A stretch of DNA of 64,000 bases from Novipirellula artificiosorum (GTDB taxonomy: Bacteria > Planctomycetota > Planctomycetia > Pirellulales > Pirellulaceae), in NCBI RefSeq assembly GCF_007860135.1, contig NZ_SJPV01000004.1:62001-126000 (forward strand), given 5' to 3'. Below the pieces are notes generated by a model. The model had not been told where the DNA came from, searched no databases, and saw nothing but the letters and a program-made list of their open reading frames with translations. Every line of letters starts with the position of its first letter. Within the stretch, counting starts at the first letter, position 1. A program made the position numbers and the translations under genes. Positions 1 through 8,209 of the stretch are shown here, piece by piece.

Positions 1-725
1 CGGAACCGACTAAGTGTTTCAATCAATAGTTCATTGGAGTTCGGAACCCAATCGACTTGCCCAAGATAAAATCCGTCGACGTGAGTTTCAAGCGACACCC
101 ATCGCACTTCGTTGCGATCGCAATCGACGATCCCGACTTCCCGCCCTTCGATGGTTCCTCCCACACGTGCAAAACGGTGCTCGGCGACGCCGGGATAGCT
201 GGGTTCCGTCGGTACCAGCACGGATCGCAAACGTACGTCGGTACGATCCACTTTGACGAACGAAGCCGCTTTCCCCGACGAGCTCCAGCGAAAGTCCCGA
301 AAGGCAACATCGCGTCCTACCTCGATCGCTGTCAACGGAGTCTCGTTGTCACCTTGCTCTTTCAGAAAGAGGTTTCCGTCTCGCACCTTCAACGTGAACA
401 CTCCGTCGGGTGATTGGAGTTGATTCGGATCGGGTTCGGCTTTCATGACTTGCCGAACACCCGAAACAACGTCGTATTGTGCCGTGACGGTTTTTCCCGT
501 TTGCGGATCTTTCTCGCGAATTCGGAAAGCGGACGAATCGTCTAGCCACTCGGCCTCAACTTCGGGAACACGAAATTCGTTACGATCGTAAATGGCTTTT
601 AAACGTTCGGTTGCGACCGGTCGCCAGTCCTCGCGTGGCACATCATGAGCGTGAAGCGGAAACACTGAGATCAACGCAGGCAGTGTGACCACCACTGAAA
701 AACAAATCGCTGCAGACTTCATCAT
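1..725 (-). CDS. DPP-IV-like (S9 family) peptidase, N-terminal part, cut by window edge
   Basis: Reading leftwards from 725 there is an open frame with no stop to the window edge, so only about 241 N-terminal residues are visible. It opens with a Sec-type signal peptide (hydrophobic stretch about residues 5-26, ending in PLHAHD), so the product is probably periplasmic. The body reads like the N-terminal beta-propeller of dipeptidyl-peptidase IV proteins: a block near residues 170-200 with PSYPGVAEHRFARVGGT followed by EVGIVD closely resembles the YP..G....R.GG....V.V stretch of that family. The catalytic Ser-Asp-His domain would lie outside the window, so activity cannot be judged. Two ATGs sit back to back (725 and 722); either could start it. 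Family assignment is by recognition of the propeller blocks only. Confidence 0.75.
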   Translation of the reverse strand, partial: MMKSAAICFSVVVTLPALISVFPLHAHDVPREDWRPVATERLKAIYDRNEFRVPEVEAEWLDDSSAFRIREKDPQTGKTVTAQYDVVSGVRQVMKAEPDPNQLQSPDGVFTLKVRDGNLFLKEQGDNETPLTAIEVGRDVAFRDFRWSSSGKAASFVKVDRTDVRLRSVLVPTEPSYPGVAEHRFARVGGTIEGREVGIVDCDRNEVRWVSLETHVDGFYLGQVDWVPNSNELLIETLSRF

Positions 726-946
726 TGAATTATTCGGTCCTGTTTGCAGGGTAGTCCAATAGGGACGGCGCGGACTTGAGAGCGAGTTGTGCTGACCGGA
801 ATTCCTCGGATCGTGCAGCCGGAAACCGCTCTTGGTACAATTTCATGTTCGTTGTAACGGCTGCCCCCCTCCGCGTCTAGCGCGTGGTGGTCTCTTCGCA
901 TCTGTTCGCGTTTTGCATTATGAGCCGAGAAAGCAAGGTTGAAACC

Positions 947-1213
947 GTCAATATGTTGGTCAACAAACGCGACTTTCCTGGTTGGGGACACATGCTCGAA
1001 AATGACGCCACCACCCTATGGGAACACTGGCCGTTCAGCGACAACACCTTCAGTCATAACCATCCAATGTTCGGCTCCGTCAGCCAGAGGTTCTCCAACT
1101 GGCTCGGTGGGATCGAGCTGGCCGCGGACGCCGTCGGTTTTGACCGCATTGAACTGCATCCTCGCTTCGTCGAAGGACTCGGTTGGGTGAAGTGCTCGCA
1201 CCGATCGATCCAG
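947..1213 (+). pseudogene. alpha-L-rhamnosidase (GH78) C-terminal remnant
   Basis: About 89 codons preserve the end of the GH78 catalytic domain and the start of the C-terminal domain: FPGWGHMLE, ATTLWEHWPFSD, then SHNHPMFGSVS, WLGGI and AVGFDRIELHP. These blocks are characteristic of bacterial alpha-L-rhamnosidases. The catalytic acids, which lie several hundred residues upstream in intact enzymes, are absent, and the frame before and after the block is meaningless, so this is a stump left by deletion. The frame stays open to 1336, but the residues after WVKCSHRS do not resemble the family. It sits just upstream of the large esterase/beta-helix gene, suggesting a former rhamnose-polysaccharide cluster. 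Confidence 0.75.
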
Positions 1214-1465
1214 CATGCTGACGAAACTCTTTACTTGCCAACACGGGGGCGTGTTTCGATCGTCGAACGATCGCAACAGTGCGCCGGTACCCATCGTACA
1301 TCCCCACCGAGGGTCATTCAGGCATTTCGTGCCTGACACTGCTTTTCCATCTTGCGTTTCGTCGATGGTTCTGGGGGGCTGCTGCAACCCTTCGAGACAA
1401 GATTCCGTTAAGATGAGCACGTCATTTCTATCGAGCTTGATGTTCTGCCAGAACCAGGGGTCACT

Positions 1466-4400
1466 GTGAAAAACCGCTTTATTCTATCCATCGTTGTGAG
1501 TCTTTTTTCTCTTGCGACCCATGGACGCGCCGAGGACACGGAACTGAAGTCGGGCGACGCAGTGCGTCTTCTCACAATCGGCAACAGTTTCACTCGGAAC
1601 GCCACGCGGTACTTGCCAGAGTTGGCCAAATCCGGAGAGCATGAGTTGATTCATCGGGCCGTCATCGTTGGCGGTTCGTCTCTGCAGTTGCATGCGGAGA
1701 AGATGCACAAGAACGAGAAAGATCCCAGCGATGAGGCCGGGTTGTACACCAACGGGCAAAGTCTGAAACAAGAGTTGACTGCGGAGTCTTGGGATTTCGT
1801 GACCATCCAGCAGGTCAGCATAAAAAGCCACGATATCGCGACCTATCGTCCCTACGCGGGCGAGTTGGCTCGTTGCATTCGAGATTGCGTCCCCAATGCA
1901 AAACTGCTGGTCCATCAGACATGGGCATACCGCCGAGACGATCCGCGATTCTCCGTCAGCTCGGCCAAGCCCGGTGAGCCGTCCACACAGCAGGAAATGT
2001 ATCAAGGACTCAGCAGCGCCTACCGGACCATTGCGGCGGAACTGGGCGCGAGGCGAATTCCCGTAGGGGATGCCTTCTATCGAGCCGACACCGATTCGAT
2101 CTTTGGATACCGCGCGGATACCGCGTTCGATTTTCAGACCGCCGAGCCCCCAGGCTTGCCCAATCAGACCCATTCGTTGCATGTCGGCTGGCGGTGGTCG
2201 AAACAGAACGACGGCCCGTTGGAGCTGCGAATGGACGGGCACCACGCGAACATGGCAGGCGAGTACTTGGGGGCATGCGTCTTCTACGAGGTTCTGTTTG
2301 CTGACAGTGTCGTGGGCAACCCCTTCGTGCCTTCCGGATTGGATCGCTCCTACGCAAGATACCTTCAGGAAACCGCTCACCAAACGGTTTTGGACACACA
2401 AACACCCGCAAAGTCAAACTTTTTCGTTGCAACCAATGGGAACGATTCTTGGTCGGGCCAACTGGTCAAGCCCAACGCGGAAAGAACAGACGGTCCCTTC
2501 GCCTCGCTCCAGAAAGCACGTGACGCCATTCGCGAGCTGAAAAAACGCAGAGGGCTTCGGGAGGGCGGCGCGACCGTCTTCGTCCGTGGCGGCACCTACT
2601 CGCTTCCTCAGACGCTGAAGCTCCAGGCCCAGGATTCCGGTACGCCAGCAAGCCCAATCACCTACCAGGCGTACAAAGACGAGACGCCTGTGTTGACCGG
2701 CGGCAAACGGATCAACGGCTTCGAGCCCTACCGGGGCAGGATACTTAAGGCGGACGTCACGACTCAGGGGCTGCAGGGCGTGGAGTTTCGTCAATTGGTT
2801 TGCAACGGCCGACGCATGCACTTGGCCCGCTACCCGAATTACGACCCCCAGAATCCGTATGGCGGCGGCTGGGCGTATGCCGATGGCAAGCCTGTTCCCA
2901 TGTATGCCGATGTGCCCGGCGAAGACCGTCGCGCGCTGCACTACAAGTCCGCCGACGCGCGCACTTGGGCACGCCCAGAAGAGGGCGAAGTATTCGTGTT
3001 CCCGCGCTACAATTGGTGGAACAACATCGTGCGCATTGAGAGTATCGACCGCGACAAGCGGCTCGTCAAACTGACCCACGACTGTTCTTACGCCATCCGC
3101 CCAACGGACCGGTATTACGTGCGTGGCATGCAAGAGGAGCTGGACGCGCCGGGCGAATGGTATCTGGATAAGCGCACGTGGACGCTCTACTTCGTTCCGC
3201 CAGCCGACACCGATCCGGCTACCATGGAAGTTCGCGCGCCCCACCTGCCGACGATCATTGAGCTTGAAACCGGTGCCACGAACATCACGTTTCGAGGGTT
3301 GACGCTGGAGTGCAGCCAGAGCACCGCCATGGTACTCAGAGACACGACGAACTGCCTTGTCGCTGGTTGCACGATCCGAAACGTGGGCGACTACGGCGGC
3401 AGCGGTGTGACGGTAAGCGGTGGGGTAAACAACGGCGTCATGGGCAACGACATCTACCAGGTCGGAAGCAACGGAATCATCATCAGCGGCGGCGACCGTA
3501 AGACGTTGACGCCTGCGGGAAACTACGCGGACAACAACTACATCCACCACGTCGGTGTCTTCTACAAACAAGGCGTTGGCGTGTCGTTGTCCGGCTGTGG
3601 CAACCGTGCGTCGCATAACCTTATCCACGACGGCCCGCGCTGGGGTATCGGGTTTCGAGGCAACAACCTTGTCATCGAGTACAACCATATCCGGCACGTG
3701 AATCTGGAAACCGCGGACACCGGTGCGGTCTACACCGGCGGCCGGGACTGGTTGGGTTCGCGAGGCACGGTCATTCGTCACAACTACTTCCACGACATCC
3801 TTGGCTACGGCCAGGAACACGGCGAATGGGTCTCGCCTCACTACGCATGGGGCGTCTACCTGGACGACAACACCGGCGGCGTGGACGTGATCGGCAACAT
3901 CGTCTCTCGCTGCGACCGCGGACTGATCCACCTACACAATGGCCGCGACAATCTCGTCGAAAATAATGTTTTCATCGACGGCAAACAGCAGCAGATTCAG
4001 TGCAGTGGCTGGACTGGATCGGGAAAGCGGTGGAACGAACATCTCGACACGATGCGCAAGGGCTACGAGTCGGTCATGGATCAGCCGGCGTGGAAGAAGA
4101 TGCGCAACATGCACATTTACCCTGACAAAGCCGTCTTGCCCAATGACATGACCATGACCGGCAACGTCTTCCGACGCAACATCTGCTATTTCACGGACCC
4201 CGGAAGCCGACTGCTGAATCTGCGATACATGCCGCTGGACCACAACGAATTTGACTACAACGTCTATTGGCACGCCGGTTTGCCCATCGAGACAGGCGCG
4301 TCAGGAGTGAAGGGAACGACTGGCCCCAATCTGGCGCCCAATTCAGGCTTCGAGTCCGGCCAGCCCGGTGCGATACCGTCGGATTGGCAATGGCAAGTGC

Positions 4401-5878
4401 GACCGGGTGACTCGAAAGCCGCCGTCGTCCGCGACGTGCATTTCGAGGGGGAACAATCCGTGCGCATCGAAGGTGGCGGCACCGTCAATAAGCCGGACGG
4501 GCAAGTCCTGGTGCCGAACTTTGTCAGTTCCGAGATTCCTCTCGAACCCGGCCGGACGTATCGGCTCACCGCACGCATCAAGGCCGCCGCTGCAGACACG
4601 GAGTTTTCGATGATGCCGCAATCCTATGAGGCCGGAGCCTACTTCTGGGCCGAAGGAACATCCGGCAGGGTGGGCACCGAGTGGAAACCTTACGAGGTCC
4701 TCTTCACGTTCCCCGGTCCAGGTGACCGCAGTTATCGAGAGGAGATGAAGACAGCCCGCATCCGCTTTGACATCAGACAGGGAATGGGCACGATCTGGGT
4801 GGACGACGTGACCTTGCACGAAGCGTTTCCCTTGGACCCGTTTGAAGCGTGGCAGGCAGATGGCATGGACAAGCACTCGGTTGTCGCGGATCCACTTTTC
4901 GTCGATGCAGCCAACCGCGACTATCGGTTGCATCCAGACTCACCGGCGCTCAAGCTTGGCTTCCAACCCATACCATTCGAGAAGATCGGGCCTTACCAGG
5001 GTGATCTGCGCGCGTCCTGGCCCTTGGTCGAGGCGGAGGGTGCCCGCGAGTTCTCGCTTCCTGCCGCGCGGATGCAGCTTTGGCCCGATACGGCCCCGGT
5101 CGGCGATGGCACGCGCGAGTCAGCCGAAACGGTGATGACCGTTTTTCTTCCACCGCGTGACAAAGCGACCGGAGCGGCGATCGTAATCTGCCCCGGCGGT
5201 GGCTACGCGCGACACGTGCTCGACAACGAGGGGTCCATTGTCGCTCGATGGCTCAACGATCACGGCATTGCCGGAATCGTGCTCCAGTACCGCTTGCCAA
5301 ACGGTCGCCCCTATGTTCCGTTGCTGGATGCTCAGCGAGCGATTCGTGTCGTCCGATCTAAGGCAGAGACCTGGGGGCTCGACCCACAGCGCATCGGCAT
5401 CATGGGCTTCTCCGCTGGCGGGCATGTCGCTTCCACCGCGGGCACTCACTTTGACGCTGGCGACCCCGAAGCGACCGACCCCATCGACCGCGAAAACTGC
5501 CGCCCTGATTTCATGGTGTTGGTTTACCCGGTGGTGACGATGGGCGAGAAGACACACGGTGGCTCGAAGAAGAATCTGCTTGGTCCCGATCCGCCGCAAG
5601 AACTGGTGCGTCTCTTTTCAAACGAAGAACAAGTCACCGATCAGACGCCGCCATCGTTTCTGGCCCACGCCAAAGACGACCAACCGGTGCCCCCGCAGAA
5701 CAGCCAGGCACTGCGCGACGCGCTGAAGACGCACGGCGTGCCCGTCGAGTATCTGGAACTTCCCGAAGGTGGTCACGGCCTATTCGGTTATGAAGGGCCG
5801 ATGTGGGAGAAGTGGAAAGTGGACTCTCTGAAGTGGATGGCCGAGCAGGGGATTATTCCGAAAAACTCAGGAAGTTAG
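1466..5878 (+). CDS. secreted multidomain protein: DUF4886/SGNH, beta-helix, CBM-like, alpha/beta hydrolase
   Basis: This 1470-residue protein has a signal peptide (residues 1-22, ending GRAED). The first domain (about 33-300) is DUF4886/SGNH-like: GNSFT at 39-43 is the nucleophile block and DGHHAN near 257 fits the Asp/His block. From about 318 (FFVATNGNDSWSGQ) to about 940 runs a right-handed parallel beta-helix rich in N..I/V repeats, as in secreted polysaccharide lyases and epimerases. Residues about 951-1120 (NLAPNSGFESGQPG...) resemble a CBM4/9-type jelly roll. The C-terminal domain (about 1200-1470) is an esterase-like alpha/beta hydrolase with CPGGGY as oxyanion block, GFSAGG near 1314 (nucleophile Ser), an Asp in AKDDQPVP and a His in GGHGLFG. 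It starts at GTG 1466; no in-frame ATG gives a signal peptide. It probably deacetylates and cuts or binds polysaccharide in the periplasm; that is inferred. Confidence 0.85.
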   Translation: MKNRFILSIVVSLFSLATHGRAEDTELKSGDAVRLLTIGNSFTRNATRYLPELAKSGEHELIHRAVIVGGSSLQLHAEKMHKNEKDPSDEAGLYTNGQSLKQELTAESWDFVTIQQVSIKSHDIATYRPYAGELARCIRDCVPNAKLLVHQTWAYRRDDPRFSVSSAKPGEPSTQQEMYQGLSSAYRTIAAELGARRIPVGDAFYRADTDSIFGYRADTAFDFQTAEPPGLPNQTHSLHVGWRWSKQNDGPLELRMDGHHANMAGEYLGACVFYEVLFADSVVGNPFVPSGLDRSYARYLQETAHQTVLDTQTPAKSNFFVATNGNDSWSGQLVKPNAERTDGPFASLQKARDAIRELKKRRGLREGGATVFVRGGTYSLPQTLKLQAQDSGTPASPITYQAYKDETPVLTGGKRINGFEPYRGRILKADVTTQGLQGVEFRQLVCNGRRMHLARYPNYDPQNPYGGGWAYADGKPVPMYADVPGEDRRALHYKSADARTWARPEEGEVFVFPRYNWWNNIVRIESIDRDKRLVKLTHDCSYAIRPTDRYYVRGMQEELDAPGEWYLDKRTWTLYFVPPADTDPATMEVRAPHLPTIIELETGATNITFRGLTLECSQSTAMVLRDTTNCLVAGCTIRNVGDYGGSGVTVSGGVNNGVMGNDIYQVGSNGIIISGGDRKTLTPAGNYADNNYIHHVGVFYKQGVGVSLSGCGNRASHNLIHDGPRWGIGFRGNNLVIEYNHIRHVNLETADTGAVYTGGRDWLGSRGTVIRHNYFHDILGYGQEHGEWVSPHYAWGVYLDDNTGGVDVIGNIVSRCDRGLIHLHNGRDNLVENNVFIDGKQQQIQCSGWTGSGKRWNEHLDTMRKGYESVMDQPAWKKMRNMHIYPDKAVLPNDMTMTGNVFRRNICYFTDPGSRLLNLRYMPLDHNEFDYNVYWHAGLPIETGASGVKGTTGPNLAPNSGFESGQPGAIPSDWQWQVRPGDSKAAVVRDVHFEGEQSVRIEGGGTVNKPDGQVLVPNFVSSEIPLEPGRTYRLTARIKAAAADTEFSMMPQSYEAGAYFWAEGTSGRVGTEWKPYEVLFTFPGPGDRSYREEMKTARIRFDIRQGMGTIWVDDVTLHEAFPLDPFEAWQADGMDKHSVVADPLFVDAANRDYRLHPDSPALKLGFQPIPFEKIGPYQGDLRASWPLVEAEGAREFSLPAARMQLWPDTAPVGDGTRESAETVMTVFLPPRDKATGAAIVICPGGGYARHVLDNEGSIVARWLNDHGIAGIVLQYRLPNGRPYVPLLDAQRAIRVVRSKAETWGLDPQRIGIMGFSAGGHVASTAGTHFDAGDPEATDPIDRENCRPDFMVLVYPVVTMGEKTHGGSKKNLLGPDPPQELVRLFSNEEQVTDQTPPSFLAHAKDDQPVPPQNSQALRDALKTHGVPVEYLELPEGGHGLFGYEGPMWEKWKVDSLKWMAEQGIIPKNSGS

Positions 5879-6204
5879 CAACACGACTTCTTTGACCTAG
5901 ACGATTCCATGACCCCCGTTTCCGATTCGCTCCCCCATCATTTAGAAAAATGCTCTAAACCGGATGAATCTCCAGGTTTCCGTGATCGACGAGTTTGGAA
6001 AGGTGGAAGTGAACAGCACTTTTTATACGGGATGGCCAATCGATGTTACCTGGACATTGCAGACTGGCGAAGTCGCCGAATTGCGATTGATTACTGAGCT
6101 TTTGGCTTGTTTCTTTACTTTGCGCGCCCCGTCGGGTAAGAATGACTGCCAATTGAACTGCAAACGTTCTTTTTTTTGACCACAGCTCGCATGGGAGAAT
6201 TTAG
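5879..6204. other. intergenic region with a decayed half repeat element
   Basis: Apart from the half repeat at 5910-5957, nothing recognisable is seen here. Short open frames exist on both strands but lack a ribosome site or any family resemblance. A run of eight T follows an A/C-rich stretch near 6171-6178, without a clear stem before it. Confidence 0.5.
5910..5957. repeat. half copy of the TA-bounded palindromic repeat
   Basis: The stretch TGACCCCCGTTTCCGATTCG, then CTCCCCCATCATTTAGAAAA, then ATGCTCTA matches the right half of the full element at 12478-12625 with a few changes. Its outer end (AAAAATGCTC followed by TA) points rightwards. The left arm is missing, so this is a degenerate copy 31 bp downstream of the large hydrolase gene. 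Confidence 0.75.
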
Positions 6205-6345
6205 ATGCCTCAAGGTGAAGCCGTTGCGTTAGGTTTGAATCAAACGGGATTGATCGTATTTATCATTTTGATCTTGGTCTGCTTTCCACTGTGTTGGATT
6301 CCGTTCTTGGTGGATTCCATGAAAGGCAATCCAAAAAGTAACTGA
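6205..6345 (+). CDS. 46-residue membrane protein, LITAF-helix-like
   Basis: This tiny gene starts at ATG 6205 behind GGGAGA (7 bp spacing) and its TGA overlaps the ATG of the DUF2752 gene, so the two are translationally coupled. The protein is one long hydrophobic segment (about residues 13-36) flanked by a short polar N-terminus and a basic tail. The part CFPLCWIPFLVDSMKG strongly resembles the membrane-inserted hydrophobic stretch of LITAF-domain proteins, which in those proteins is followed by the second zinc-binding cysteine pair; here that pair is absent. It could be a membrane partner of the DUF2752 protein. The LITAF resemblance is by eye over a short hydrophobic segment and may be convergent. 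Confidence 0.7.
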   Translation: MPQGEAVALGLNQTGLIVFIILILVCFPLCWIPFLVDSMKGNPKSN

Positions 6346-6725
6346 TGAGTACTCGAGCAAATGATTTGCTCCGTTGGCTTGCTTACGTCTCGCTTGCGTT
6401 TTATCTCGGCTGGAACTTGTGGGAAATCATGGTGGGACATCGCGTCCCACGGTCGATTTTTTTTGCCGCCACCGGGATGCCATGTCCCACCACGGGTGGC
6501 ACACGCAGCATGTTGGCGTTGTTGCAAGGCGATTTGGCTCTCGCACTCCACTTCAACCCGTTTGCGATTCCGATAACGGCCTTGGCCGTTATTTCAATCA
6601 TCCATCTTGTCGTGTGTCGCCTGCGTCCACCGCACCCATTTCGGTTGCCAAACCTCTACCTACCCCTTTGGCTGACGCTATTGGGGATTGCCTGGGTTTA
6701 TCAGTTGGCTTGGTACCCTCGGTAG
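6345..6725 (+). CDS. DUF2752 family membrane protein
   Basis: The 126-residue protein carries the signature of DUF2752: a Cys-Pro-x-x-G-x-T/S-R core (MPCPTTGGTRSMLALLQGD, residues 45-63) followed by the amphipathic LALALHFNPFA stretch. Three membrane segments are visible, at about 11-28, 72-90 and 105-122. The function of this family is not established; members occur singly or beside small TM2- or LITAF-like membrane proteins, as here. The start codon overlaps the stop of the preceding 46-codon gene (TGATG), implying coexpression. The gene converges on the Gfo/Idh/MocA gene; a half repeat element fills the short space between the two stop codons. Confidence 0.88.
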   Translation: MSTRANDLLRWLAYVSLAFYLGWNLWEIMVGHRVPRSIFFAATGMPCPTTGGTRSMLALLQGDLALALHFNPFAIPITALAVISIIHLVVCRLRPPHPFRLPNLYLPLWLTLLGIAWVYQLAWYPR

Positions 6726-6735
6726 CGGTTGCCGC

Positions 6736-6780
6736 TTTTCCTTGTGCGCGAGACCCTACGTCTTTTTGAAAAATGCTCTA
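6736..6780. repeat. half copy of the TA-bounded palindromic repeat, ending at a stop codon
   Basis: TTTCCTTGTGCGCGAGACCC, TACGTCTTTTTGAAAAATGC and TCTA match one arm of the element at 18251-18396 read in the same direction. The terminal CTA, read on the minus strand, is the TAG stop codon of the oxidoreductase gene. The other arm is missing. It lies between two convergent genes. Confidence 0.75.
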
Positions 6781-7737
6781 TGAGATTGCGTTCTCATAAG
6801 CCATCTGAATGAGATCGTTGGTTTGTTTCCCGATCCGACCGCTGATTGTAGGCGTTCGGTGCTGTAGAATCGCCGCTGAAAAATCCTCGATCAACGGTGC
6901 GTGTAGGTTACTCGCCGGTGGGTGCGATTCCTGTTTTTGCCCCGCGGCCGTGTAAAGCCCTAAGTCGCCTTGATTCAAATCTTCGACGGTGATGCGACCG
7001 TCGGTTCCGATCATCTCCAATCGGTCTGGTGTGTCCACGGTACCAAAATAGGATTGCAACACTCCATGGGCGCCTGCGGTGAATTGCATCACCAACGTCG
7101 CCACTTGCTCAGCTTCGTAGTCGGGCGAGTCGACCAGCATCGCCTTAACGCTATGGACTTCCCCCAGCAGTTGCAAGAATAAATCGAGGCGATGGCTTCC
7201 GACATCCATCAGCGGTCCTCCACCCCCACGTGCTCGGATCACACGCCAATCATCGGCGGGGAATGAGTTAGGGTTTCCCGTGACGCAAGCGATCGACAAG
7301 ATGCGTCCCAATTGCCCCGACCGAACCAATTGTTGGATCCGCGCAACGACGGGGTAGAAACGCCGATAGTAGGCGACGCCAAGATAGACTCCGGCCCGAT
7401 CGCAAGCCGTGATCATTTGATCGCACTGGACAGGGTCGACCGCCATCGGTTTTTCAACGAGGACGTGCTTTCCAGCGCGGGCAGCCGCAAGCGTTTGCGG
7501 AAGATGGCAATCGACCGGTGTGGCGACGTAAACGGCATCCAAATCAGGCGATGCGATCAGATCATCGGCATCCGTGAATCGGTGGGACACCGCAAAATGA
7601 TCCGCAAACTGCTGCAATTGCGGTTCGCTGCGGCGGCAAACGGCTACCAATTTAGAGTTTGGATCCATTTGGATCGCCGCCGCCACCCGTTTGTTGGCAA
7701 TGTCACCTGCCCCGATGAGTCCCCATCGAATTGTCAT
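6778..7737 (-). CDS. Gfo/Idh/MocA family NAD(P)-dependent oxidoreductase
   Basis: The 319-residue protein begins MTIRWGLIGAGDIAN, with the Rossmann glycine motif GAGDIA at 9-14, and has the family's EKP motif (E95-K96-P97, in HVLVEKPMAV). Later blocks GGGGPLMDVGSHRLDLF and the C-terminal alpha/beta domain are also typical. There is no signal peptide, so it acts in the cytoplasm, oxidising or reducing a sugar or polyol with NAD(P); the substrate cannot be told. The start at 7737 is chosen because GGGAAAGAG lies just upstream; a longer frame (to 7779) overlaps the neighbouring membrane gene and adds nothing family-like. The small membrane gene at 7751-7972 ends 13 bp upstream and is probably cotranscribed. 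The stop codon coincides with the end of a repeat element. Confidence 0.9.
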   Translation of the reverse strand: MTIRWGLIGAGDIANKRVAAAIQMDPNSKLVAVCRRSEPQLQQFADHFAVSHRFTDADDLIASPDLDAVYVATPVDCHLPQTLAAARAGKHVLVEKPMAVDPVQCDQMITACDRAGVYLGVAYYRRFYPVVARIQQLVRSGQLGRILSIACVTGNPNSFPADDWRVIRARGGGGPLMDVGSHRLDLFLQLLGEVHSVKAMLVDSPDYEAEQVATLVMQFTAGAHGVLQSYFGTVDTPDRLEMIGTDGRITVEDLNQGDLGLYTAAGQKQESHPPASNLHAPLIEDFSAAILQHRTPTISGRIGKQTNDLIQMAYENAIS

Positions 7738-7750
7738 TGTCTCTTTCCCG

Positions 7751-7972
7751 TTAGCGATGCGGCCACAAAATGCGTGCAACTTTCACCACCAGCAGCACCC
7801 ACGGCGTGGCATGCAGGACCAAATCGAAGATGTCGATCGGCTTCGCCAAGGTCCCCGTGAATAGCATTTTGAGCTTTTCCCAGATGTGTGGTTCCGGCAC
7901 AAACGGAGCCAACCCCAGCGTCAAAGCCGCTGCGACAAAAATGAGCAGCGGAGTTCGGTCCATCCATTCCAT
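7751..7972 (-). CDS. small membrane protein, unknown function
   Basis: The protein of 73 residues (from MEWMDRTPL; a second start three codons later is equally possible) has two hydrophobic segments, TPLLIFVAAALTLGLAPF near the N-terminus and LVLHATPWVLLVVKVARIL near the C-terminus, joined by PEPHIWEKLKMLF. It looks like the short RND/permease-less membrane proteins found repeatedly in Pirellulaceae, but I cannot name a family. Its stop lies 13 bp before the oxidoreductase start, so the two probably form one transcript. A longer frame reaching 8008 adds charged residues before the first membrane segment and is less likely. Confidence 0.6.
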   Translation of the reverse strand: MEWMDRTPLLIFVAAALTLGLAPFVPEPHIWEKLKMLFTGTLAKPIDIFDLVLHATPWVLLVVKVARILWPHR

Positions 7973-8209
7973 TTTGGAATCCCACAGTTCACACGGCACG
8001 CGAGGCACAATCGATCGCAGTTGTTATAGCGAAAACCCCTGTGAGTCGGTGATCTGAAGATCGACAATCTGCGATCGGAAGCGATTTTTTGCAGCAATTG
8101 CCGCCCGAGCAGAATCGTGCGACAATTTGTCATCTCCTGGTCCTCGATGCGTGCGGGGCGATACACCCTCACAAGGCGAAGCTGTTCAAGCGACACCGAT
8201 TGATTCAAC

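Noticed and set aside
2414..3931. 505-codon open frame on the minus strand
   Set aside because: It lies wholly antisense to the beta-helix part of the large hydrolase gene, which has clear family motifs; the antisense product has repetitive Val/Asp composition and no family likeness. High GC makes such shadows common here.
5910..6780. small gene pair as cargo of one repeat element split by insertion
   Set aside because: The half copies at 5910 and 6736 both point their outer ends to the right and represent different arms, so they cannot be the two ends of a single split element; they are two separately decayed copies.
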